From Rana temporaria (taxonomy: Eukaryota; Chordata; Amphibia; Anura; Ranidae): DNA of 64,000 bases. The notes under the pieces are model-generated. The model saw only the letters and a program-made list of their open reading frames with translations. It made no database searches and had not been told where the DNA came from. This document shows positions 12,430 to 21,649 of this stretch, piece after piece. The position numbers were made by a program, and so were the translations under genes. The stretch is taken from the NCBI RefSeq assembly GCF_905171775.1, contig NC_053495.1:111613764-111677763 (forward strand). The letters run 5' to 3'. The first letter of the stretch is position 1; every line of letters starts with the position of its first letter.

Positions 12430-13670
12430 ATAAGGTTCACGCAGGACGCTTATTTCTGAGGAGTAACCCAACAGAGGAGGGGTGTATTCAGCACTATATA
12501 GGGGGAATAGGAGCTGGGATGGGTGTTAGTAATAGAGTGGACAGTGGTCTCCTGAGGAACAGACCCGCAGCCATGGCTTCAGACAATAAGCACGGCTCTG
12601 TTGCTTAGAGAGATTGGTGACAGTTGTGACAACATGCAACAAAGTTACATGAAAACCCAGTTTAATATGGCTCACGATTTTATCGACCATGATAAGAGGT
12701 TGGAAGAGAGTGTGATAGGATATAGGACAAAAATATGTCTTTGGCTCTGGCGTACATGCAGGGGCAGGCGGAGTTATTGACCAGTATCAGGCTGATTGTA
12801 CAAATCTCTGTATGATGGGCGGTAGCCTGAGGGGTTAGCATCACCACTCAGTAAGACTTTGACAAAACTCGTCGCTTACACTAATCCAAAATGATAGTCA
12901 AATGCCGGGATGGGCTGTACTGGTTTGGATTGTGAGAGATGAGGTGCTGTATGATCCCATATACGGAAGTGCAGACTCGGTCTGTAGATATGTTGGCATC
13001 AATGAGCTTACTGACTGGGGATTCTATCTTGGTGCATTTGGGGCTAAGTGACCCACATGTGATGAGGGGGTACGGAAGCTGAGAGCAGGTTGATATTTCC
13101 CCCTGTCAGAAGTGTGACCACGATGTCTTTTGCATTCCAGGTCAATACACGGTGGGGAAGGAGGAATGTTGGGAAGGTATTTCACTGTGGGTTCTGGATG
13201 GGGAGATCATTGTGGGGGAGGAAACACCTAGGTATAATTTAGGACATAGGCGAGTTTTGTTTCTTTATCCTAGAGGATACCGATGGGGTGTTAGTCATGG
13301 AACTAGGGTGTTCCTTGGACCTACCAGATGGTAGTGGGGCATGGTCACTGAAATCAAGTCACGGGGATGGAGTTTTTGTGGGTTTTGTCATTGTTTCAAT
13401 GGTATATGTGCTGTTGTACTCAATACCGAATGCTGGGGTATGGGTGCTGGTCTAGTGATGCACTGTTGTCAGCATTAGGTTGAATTGTACTCAGCGGGTA
13501 CACTACCTTGGGGAGTCTATTGTACCTATTCTCTTGTCCTTGGGATGGATATAGACGGAACCCCAGGTTACACCCCGAGTTGCCCTGAAGAAAGGTTTTA
13601 TAGCAAACCTGACATCCCCTTTACACTTACTGAAAATTCTGTTGGGATTCGGGGAGGAATTAAAAGTTAG
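12430..13670 (+). pseudogene. Possible envelope-like relic
   Basis: Several + frames interrupted by stops. Near 12495-12560 there is a Gly-rich hydrophobic stretch (GGIGAGMGV) like a fusion-peptide region. It is followed around 12630-12720 by a polar, heptad-like helical stretch, and around 13150-13670 by Cys-bearing frames. The order (Gly-rich hydrophobic, helix, Cys region) and the position in the 3' third resemble a retroviral transmembrane Env. No intact subunit exists. This is pattern-level evidence only. Confidence 0.25.
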
Positions 13671-13899
13671 GTAGTTAAACTTTGGGCAACAGGATTTAAA
13701 TGGTGCCAACAGTTTGTGGAAGGCGTGAATAAAAAGGCCCATCTCAAGGGGTTTATAAGCTAAGGGGAGAGGGTGGAACAAATATAATAACTGCTGGGAA
13801 TTATGACATGGAGCTGGCTGAGAGAACATTTTAGGTGGAGGTGGGGTAGGCTTCCTGGATACATTTTTTTTTTTGGACACCTAGGTGTGGAAAGGGTAG

Positions 13900-14760
13900 C
13901 GCCTGGCTGGACAGAGGGAGAGTAAAAGTTATTTTTTTATTCATTTTTTCTCTCTCGGTTTTATTTCAATTTTTATTCATTTTTTATCAATTTTCTAATT
14001 TTTCATTTTTTATTTTTGTCAATTTTTTTAATTTTTATTATTTTTTTCTCTCATTTTTCTCCCTGAAGTGTTATGGTTATATTTTTTTACTTTGAATTTT
14101 TTTTAATTTTTTTCATTATTATTTTTTTTCCTCTCTCATTTCATTCAGGTGAGAAAAGTTCCAAAAGGTTTGAACTTTGTCCACCTGAAGGGGGGAGTAG
14201 TGCATAGACCTCAAAGAAAAAATAAATAATGCATTGTTTTTTAATTGCCCTTTTTGGTAGAGAACTATATATTATTTTTATAACAATTTTTTGGTTTGGG
14301 GAAAAAGCCTTTTAAATTTTTTTTTAGTAATAAGTACAGTCGGGTTTGACTAAATTCTAAAAGTGTTTTGGCAACCATGGTTTAGTCTCTCCTTTTTAAT
14401 ATTTAAATTTTTAGTCGTTTTTAACGGAACAATATTTCATTTTTATTTTTATTTTTTTTCTCGCTGTCAGCTAAAGTTGGCAGGGCAACTAGGTATTAGT
14501 TTTTTTGGATACCGATTCGGTGCTCTTTAACAATCTAAAGTGGAATGTAAACTGGAGATCTTGGTTGGAGCAGCATTGAATCTGTAGTTTGTATTTTATG
14601 TTTATTATTTTTTTTTCTATTTTCCTTATTCTTTTTCATTACTCACCTCTCTTCCTTTCCTCCTTTCATATTATGCTCTCTAAGTTTTTATTTTTTGCTT
14701 CTATCATACATCTTCTCAGGTCAATGTAACTAGGATATCAGTCATATCATTTTGTTTTTA
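13900..14760. other. T-rich non-coding tract in the LTR element
   Basis: Long runs of T and ATTTTT repeats with no coding capacity. A purine block GAAGGGGGGAG at about 14188-14198 could be a second, internal polypurine tract. Confidence 0.6.
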
Positions 14761-15402
14761 AGGCGCGTGAACATTCCTGCCCGCCAGTGCCATATTGTAT
14801 CCCTGGACATCCAGGTTTTCATGTCTTAAAGTAATTCTACCTCCCCTAGTCTACCTACGGCTTTATAGTTATAAAGGCCACCCCACGGCTCCTGTCTGAC
14901 ATTCCTCCAATAACTGTACACTGACGTTCTCTTTTCTCCTTTTGTATTCATACATGACTGTCTGGAGGCCCACCCAACCACCACCTGAAGAAACAACGAC
15001 AACCAAGTCATTTTTTTTAAGACAAACGTGCCATGAATAAGACAATCTGAAACCCTTCTTCATCATGCTGAAAAAGTGCTGTCTCGCGGTCCGATCCAAT
15101 GGTGACAATCAGAACACCATCTTTCCAAGATACAGGACTAAATATATAAGGATCCCGCCATCAATGTTGGAATTACACTCCTCCAATGCAGAGGGGCGAT
15201 GAAACATTGCAGTACAGACACTCAGGGTTCGGATCGGAAGTCTCAAAGGCACCAGGACTGTCTCAAGTCTACCTTGATGAGTTACGGCGAGTTCAAGAAA
15301 GGAAGAGGCCGCAGTGGTGGTGGGGGAAGGGTCGGGGCTTCTGGGCCGTTGTGGGTGGGTACCGAATCATTGAAGGAGGACATAAGTTCAAGGATGAACT
15401 TC
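14761..15402. other. LTR-element 3' interior, no feature recognised
   Basis: Unique-looking sequence between the T-rich tract and the polypurine tract. Short open frames on either strand (77-81 codons) have no recognised domain. Confidence 0.4.
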
Positions 15403-15410
15403 AGGGGGAA
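15403..15410 (+). promoter_or_regulatory. Polypurine tract of the LTR element
   Basis: AGGGGGAA immediately upstream of the right LTR, where plus-strand DNA synthesis of LTR elements is primed. Confidence 0.7.
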
Positions 15411-15411
15411 C

Positions 15412-16302
15412 TGTGGTAGAGATTTTTTAAATCCATATTTCTAAGATTTGTATGAAGAGGTATATGTCGTTCGTTTACAAGGTTTTTTATTAATGTGACT
15501 GGGACAGGTTTTTAGCGTGACCCAGTGTTAAAGTTCACCAAACAAAAGGCTTTTGAACCTACGTTAGCATAAGGATGTTATCTCAATGGGGGGGGGGGGA
15601 ATCTGATAGGAATTGTCCCTCATTGAATTAAGAGAATTTCCTGCAACCTCCTGTATGAAGACCACATTCAGTTGAACTGTGTTAATTAGATAATAATACC
15701 AGGTGTGTGTGTATATTAAGAGAGGTTACTTTCATCTTCTGTCTGATTAAGGAACACAATAGGTCTCCCTGTGTTAATTGAACATGTCCAATTATGTCCT
15801 TGTGAGATACTAAGTGGGGGAAATATGTGAGTGGGTGATCACAAGGGAAGTTGGTAGGTGTCAAGAGGAGGTTACCGGTTGGGGGTCATTGCTGAAAAGA
15901 CTCATAGAGGCAACCAATCGAATCCTCGGGAACTTGAGGGAAAAGGTGTAGTCTGAGGGGTATAAAGCCAGTCAAGTCAGCTTGACAGAGATGAGTGTAT
16001 GATGTCCTAGCTTGACTGGAGGGCAGACTAAAGCATGATGGATGAGCGTACCCAGGCGTGGTGATGTAACCTCTCTGTCTCCCTGTCTCTGTCTGTCTCT
16101 TTCTCTCTATCTGTGTCTCTCTCTCTCTCTCTGTCTGTCTCCCTCTCTCTGTCTGTGTCTCTCTCTCTGTCTCCCTGTCTCTCTCTGTCTCTCTCTGTCT
16201 CTCTCTGTCTGTCTCTCTCTCTCTGTCTGTGAGTGTCTCTCTCTCTCCCTCTGTCTCTCTCTCTCTCTCTCTCTCTGTCTGTCTCTCACTCTCTCTCTCT
16301 CC

Positions 16303-16343
<41 letters not shown>

Positions 16344-16673
16344 TGTCTCTCTGTCTCTCTCTACCACTTAGCATTACTTATTGTTGAATCCTCTATAGCC
16401 ATATTATCATGTATGTTGTATCAGCATTCAGCAATATCCTCTCTGTTTTAACAAGTGATATCCTTTATGTTATAGTTGTAAATATTAGAGTAATACAAGT
16501 TTCTTCTCTGTATCAATAAATGTAATACTTTTCTCTTTTTCGCAGCGCCATTCTTTGTTTTAATTTTTATATAGACAAAAAGGTGTTTATAGCTTATTTT
16601 AATTATTTACGTGCGATATTAATATTTCTCTGATTATTAATTATGTACGTGCGTTATTAATTATTCTAAGTCA
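15412..16673 (+). repeat. 3' LTR
   Basis: 1262 bp. Same order as the left copy: TATAAA 15961-15966, CT tract 16073-16361, AATAAA 16515-16520. It ends CA and is followed by the ATAC duplication. Confidence 0.93.
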
Positions 16674-16677
16674 ATAC

Positions 16678-17206
16678 AAATTCAAACAAAAAACACAGAA
16701 GAAACAGACACAAAAAACACTCAGAAAATACACACACCTACTACAACCTCCTACTACAATAAATATTTAATATAACACTACACTCACCAACAAACAGCCA
16801 CAGACAACAGAGCAAAAGACACTTGCTTTAGGAAGGGGAACAAAGGGATGTACTTTTGCAAGAGAAGTGTGTTTGTCTGGGGCTATTTAAGCACAGGGCG
16901 ATTCTCAAACTAAGTATGCTTGGCCTTTTTCCTATCTCACTGATTGCGCCGAGCCGAGTTCTGCACATGCCCAGTGAGGTGCACATTCGTGCGTGCATGT
17001 GCAGTACGGCCCGCCCTTCATTTGCATGGGGTCACGGCTCATTACAATGGAGCATGCAAACTTCCTTCCCACTTGCAATAACCCCACCTTACGCCTCGGG
17101 ATTTAAGTTACACTGGCGCAAATTTGGGCGCAAATGCGCTGTGGATACAGCACTTACGACACAAAATTAAGGCGCCGTAACTTAAATGACATACGTTTGG
17201 AGTAAC
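16678..17206. mobile_element. Right part of the Harbinger element
   Basis: A/C-rich sequence (CAAACAAAAAACACAGAAG...) resumes the style of 5440-5620 across the LTR insertion, and then becomes GC-mixed. The end is near TTACACTGGCGCAAATTTGGGCGC...GGCGCCGTAACTTAAATGAC. A terminal inverted repeat with the left side cannot be confirmed because the left end is lost. Confidence 0.55.
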
Positions 17207-17209
17207 TTA

Positions 17210-17944
17210 GGGCCAGATTCACAAAAGAGATACGACGGCGTATCTACTGATACGCCGTCGTATCTCTGTTTATAACTATGCGGCTGATTCATAGAATCAG
17301 TTACGCATAGCTAGCCCTAAGATCCGACAGGTGTAATGGACTTACACTGTTGGATCTTAGGATGCAGTACCGCGGGGGAGTTCTCGTCGTAAACCAGCGT
17401 CGGGTATGCAAATTAGCAGTTACAGAGATCCACAAAGCTTTTTCCCTTCGTTAAGTCGCCGTAAGTGTTAGTTTGCCGTCGCAAAGATAGGGTACCTTTT
17501 ACAAAGTGTAAAGTTAGTACACCATGTAAAAGTGTACCCGTCTTTCCCGCGTCGCTGTCAATTTTTTTTTTATTTTATTTTTATTTTCCCGGCGCAACTC
17601 TTTTTTTCCTGACGCAACTTGTTTTTTACCCGTCGCGATTCACAAAACCTTGGCGCTTCGTAACTTCGTGCAAAGCACGTCGGGAAAATAGCGTCGGGAG
17701 CATGCGCAGTACGTCCGGCGCGGGAGCGCGCCTAATTTAAATGGGACTCGCCCCATTTGAATTGGCCCGCCTTGCGCCGGACTGATTTAGGATACACCGC
17801 CGTAAATTTTCAGGTAAGTGCTTTGTGGATCGGGCACTAACTTGGGCAATTTGCGGCGGTGTAACTTAAATCGTTTAAGTTACGTTGTGCCCGGGCTATG
17901 TGAATCTGTCCCTTAATTTGCGCCGCTCTACGTGAATCTGGCCC
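17210..17944. mobile_element. Harbinger-type MITE, GGGCCAGATTCAC ends
   Basis: The left end GGGCCAGATTCAC is the exact inverse of the right end GTGAATCTGGCCC, with TTA before and TAA after. Inner palindrome ATACGACGGCGTATC/GATACGCCGTCGTAT near 17228. Non-autonomous. Confidence 0.85.
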
Positions 17945-18594
17945 TAAGTGCTTGTGGGCTTCACAATGCCCACAAGCATAATGACAACGGTGTGGACATA
18001 GTTTTATAAACTATATTTTTTGAATAACTATGCGGAGCGGCGGCGGATTGTAAAATAGTAAGTGACCGGATTTATATTATAAAAACGCATGATGAAAGGA
18101 CATACATTTAAAAAATGCTAATTGTGGTTGGAACCCCGCTTTAATCATTAATAGTATAAATATAAGCTCCCAAAAAAGTCTGTTTTTAAAACTTTTTTTG
18201 CATTGATACATGTTCCCTGAGGCAGAACCCAGGTGCCCAAACACTTTTTATGACAATAACTTGCATACTAACCTTTAAAATTAGCCCTTTTTTACATTCA
18301 TGTCCCATAGACTTTAACGGTGTTCAAACTTTTTTTTGCCTGTTCGCATGTTCTGCTGCGAACCAAACAGGGGGTGTTCGGCTCATCCCTAATATAGTTT
18401 ATGTTCTGTGCTTGTTTCTCATCTAATTTTATGGGGTTTTTTTTGGTTTTGTTTTTTTATATTAATGCCGCCAAGCCAAAACATGGAGATATTCATGCCC
18501 TTTTGTACTCTGATTTAATATTCAAGTATATTTTTATGTATGCCATGATAAGTCATGCTTGTGTTATAGTCATGCTTGTGTGATACTTTGTGGC
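17945..18594. other. No gene recognised
   Basis: AT-rich sequence between two MITEs. It holds no convincing coding or structural signal. Confidence 0.5.
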
Positions 18595-18598
18595 TTAA

Positions 18599-19462
18599 CC
18601 CCCCTGACGGTAAACCCGAGCGTGACTCGGGGTTGGTTTCACATGTTAGGATCGGTAAACCCGAGTCACACTCGGGCTGGACGGGCTTACCTTTCGCTGG
18701 ATCCACAGGCTTGGTTTACTCACCTTGTCCCTGGATCCAGCGATGCCACCCGCTGTGTGAGCGTGCGGGACCTCCTCGCTCGATTCACAGTCCCCGTGTG
18801 ACGCCGATCTCCGTTCCCTGCGACGTTACGACGCACGGGGACGGAGAACGGCGCCAAATTAAAAAAAGTAAACAAACACATTACATACAGTATACTGTAA
18901 TCTTATAGATTACAGTACTGTATGTAAAAAATACACACCCCCCCTTGTCCCTAGTGGTCTGCCCAGTGCCCTGCATGTACTTTTATATAATAAAAAATGT
19001 CATTTCTGCCTAAAAACTGTAGATTGTCCAAAAGTGTCCCTTTATGTCAAAAATGGTTTTAGATCAGCTAGAAAACAGCGATAATAAATTATAATCACTT
19101 GCAGAAATGTGCGATAGCGATTTGCGGGGAAATTCGTCATAAAAAAAAAAAAATAATGACAGCGACAATTCTGCAACTGCAAATTTCAGTGATTTTGAGT
19201 TGATTACATTATTGAATAATTTTTATTATAATTATATTATTATTTGTTATAATTATTTATAATTATTTATTATATTATAATTTATAATTTTGTTTTAAAA
19301 AAAAAATCATACCCGGGATGCCTACAAGACTCTTGCTTGGTCAGATTTAAGTGAGTTATTTCTAAAAATTACAGGCCTACAGTATAAAACGCCAATTTCC
19401 TTGCAAAATAAATGTACCGCTTTTGGTACGTAATTCCAGACAGAATCATACCGCCAGGGAGG
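18599..19462. mobile_element. piggyBac-type MITE (TTAA target)
   Basis: Flanked by TTAA (18595-18598 and 19463-19466). The ends CCCCCTGACGGTA and TACCGCCAGGGAGG are inverse to each other with few mismatches. A TTAA duplication and C-rich ends are typical of piggyBac. The interior is non-coding and very AT-rich in its right half. Confidence 0.85.
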
Positions 19463-19599
19463 TTAATAAAACGTATTATTTATTTTCTGATAAAAGTGTG
19501 TAATATGATACTGTTAGCGCATACGGTAAAGTTTCGTGAATTGACCCCTTTTACAGAGCTACTTTAAACCCTTCCCGTCAAACACACAAAAGATTAGGC

Positions 19600-19845
19600 A
19601 AGTACACTTTGTGTGACCTTTGCTGTGTTTGAAATGACTAAAAGTATTTTGCAATGTGTTCTAATGAAAACTGTCCTTACAGATAAGAGTCTGATGTAAA
19701 TACCATTGTTTACCCTACTGACTGAACAAAGGTGAGTTTGTTTTATCACATTTACATATATACCCATATATAAACAACAAAACACTTTAGTCTTAGTTTC
19801 TAGCCGAGGTAAAAGCACCGCCAGAAGACATTGTGTGGGTTCAAG
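19600..19845 (+). promoter_or_regulatory. Promoter and 5' UTR of the CCP gene
   Basis: TATATAAA at 19767-19774 would place transcription start near 19800, giving a 5' UTR of about 45 bases. Upstream are TGACCTTTG (19614-19622, HNF4-like half-site), TTTTGCAATG (19647-19656, C/EBP-like) and TGTTTAC (19707-19713, FOXA-like). This set is common in liver-expressed plasma protein genes, which fits a complement protein. All are single-sequence motif matches, not tested sites. Confidence 0.5.
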
Positions 19846-19918
19846 ATGTTTCTGACTGTTTTGCTATTGTTCGTTACATCTGCTCTAATCTGCAGTGCAG
19901 CCCCAACATTAGAGAACG
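19846..19918 (+). CDS. Host gene exon 1: signal peptide of a secreted CCP protein
   Basis: ATG at 19846 opens 24 codons and one extra base before the donor GGTAAGAT (GT at 19919). The peptide starts MFLTVLLLFVTSALICSAA, a short n-region, a strong hydrophobic core and small residues at a likely cleavage point, so the product is secreted or membrane-bound. Phase 1 at the donor is the rule for genes that string CCP modules on separate exons. It joins in frame to the next exon found, at 57560, creating an Asp codon at the junction. TATA box and short 5' UTR upstream support this ATG. An extra small exon inside the intron cannot be excluded. Confidence 0.75.
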
Positions 19919-20006
19919 GTAAGATATTGATTGTATTTCTGTATTCTTATGTTGTTCTTATGTTTGTCTACTCTGTATATTTTATACTAATGCTTGCATA
20001 CCTATA

Positions 20007-20397
20007 AGGCTGGGTTCACACTTGTGCGATGCCAGACATGTGATGCGCACCACATTGCTGTGCAGATCACATGCAATGTCTGTGCGATGCAAATTCAGCC
20101 ATTCAGTTTGTATAGCTGAATTTGCATCGCATTCTGACCAAAATGGCGCAGGAAACTTTTTTTGGTCAGCACTGGAATCGGATCGCATGAGTGTTCAGAC
20201 CCATGCGATCCGATTCCTGTCCGATTCCACAGTTTGCACTGTGTTCTGCAAAGCGATTTGGGGGTGTCATTAACTTTACATTGACACATGCAGTGGTTTA
20301 CAGAGAGCAGTGAGAACTGCCTGCGAGTCTAATGCGATAAGGTAACCTGCACAGAAATCATGCTGGTTTCCACAACGCAACAGTGTGAACCCATCCT
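20007..20397. mobile_element. MITE of the 'GGTTCACAC' family, copy 2
   Basis: The left end GGCTGGGTTCACAC and the right end GTGTGAACCCATCC form an inverted repeat. An inner palindrome surrounds AAATTCAGCCATTCAG...TATAGCTGAATTTGCA. It is the better preserved partner of 1919-2190. Confidence 0.8.
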
Positions 20398-20660
20398 AAA
20401 GAGTAATGGAAAGCTGTATATAAATTAGTTCAGTGAGGAATTTGTATTTTGTAACGTTCAACTCTTACAACTTGCTTTTTATTCCTTTGCACTTCTGGAG
20501 GGTTTGCGTTCTGCGCTAGGTATATGTCCTATATATAACAATGGTGTGTATGGTTACACTGGATAAAATGTCTCTGAATGTAATTTATTAGTCATCCGTG
20601 AGCAAACCAAACAAGTGATTGGTCTATTTTCTTGATTGATATGCTCTGAAAAGTTTTAAA

Positions 20661-20943
20661 TCAGTGCTGGTTCACACCAGGAATTGCACAGGAATGTTCC
20701 TGTGCTCCTGTGCAATTTGAATGCAGTGCTTTTTAAGCCCATTTATTTGGGCTGAAATCAACAGCATGCACCACTTTTAAAAATATACTTCAAATGGATC
20801 TCATGGTACTTTGATGATCCGCTGATCCGGTGCACTGCGTTTGATTTCTACGTTTGGGGTGTCCTTAACTTTATACTGACACCCACTGCAGACACAACGC
20901 TGTGAATGGGTTTCCTGCACCACGTTTCAGTGTGAACTGGCCC
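20661..20943. mobile_element. Related MITE, GCTGGTTCACACCAGG start
   Basis: The start GGTTCACACCAG and end CAGTGTGAACTGGCC are inverse. The interior includes CAGGAATGTTCCTG, itself a palindrome. Non-coding. Confidence 0.7.
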
Positions 20944-21649
20944 TCAGAGAGAAATGTCACATTTTGGAGATATTAACCACGTCATTACTGGGCACTTAAA
21001 CCCCCTTCCTGCCCAGACCAATTTTCAGCTTTCAGCGCTCACGCATTTTGAATGACAATTGCATGGTCATACAACACTGTACCCAAATTATATTTTTTTT
21101 TTTTTTTACATCAAGAAAGGTTTATTCAAAAAGGACAAAAAACAAAAAAAAACACAATTAAAGTGTACAACAGGTGCATATGTAAGCAACATAAGCAAGC
21201 AAAAAGAGAACCAAGAAACATAGGATGTAATCAAGATTCACATAACCTTCACATGCTTATTCAATTGTATTCCACAATGTTTACATTAAAATAATCCCAT
21301 CTAGCAGAAACCACTCAGTGACATCTTATCAATGCAGCAGGATTTATCCTAATGAAATCTTGCATGGGGTAGTCTCTTCCCCCCAATTATCTACAAGATT
21401 TCCCTGTCTCATCTGACTAAAGCTATGGGACCACTAGGTTTGACCCGCCGCTCTACAGCAGCTGCAATGTGAGGTTTCAACATCTAATGTAAATTCCCAT
21501 TAGTAGCCAAAAGACAGAGAAGGAAAAGAAGGAGAGGAAAATAAATAAATAAATAAGAAATAAAATAAAGATAAAATAAAATAAATAAAAAAGAAGAAAT
21601 GGAAAAAAAATGGAATCATATCCTAGATGACTGAGCGTTTAAGGCCATC

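Larger units (their letters stand above)
5629..16673 (+). mobile_element. Full-length LTR retroelement, interior dead
   Basis: Two direct terminal repeats (5629-6998 and 15412-16673) both start TG and end CA. They are flanked by the 4-bp duplication ATAC (5625-5628 and 16674-16677). A primer-binding-site-like TGGTGCCCCGTGTGA lies 2 bp after the left LTR (7001), and a purine tract AGGGGGAA lies just before the right LTR. The 8.4 kb interior has no open frame longer than about 130 codons and no reverse transcriptase motif that I could see. It does contain a Met-Gly Gag-like start (9434), possible Env-like relics (12.4-13.7 kb), a Penelope fragment and two MITE-like repeats. The four-base target duplication and long LTRs suggest a retrovirus-like element, but the class is undetermined. 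Confidence 0.9.
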
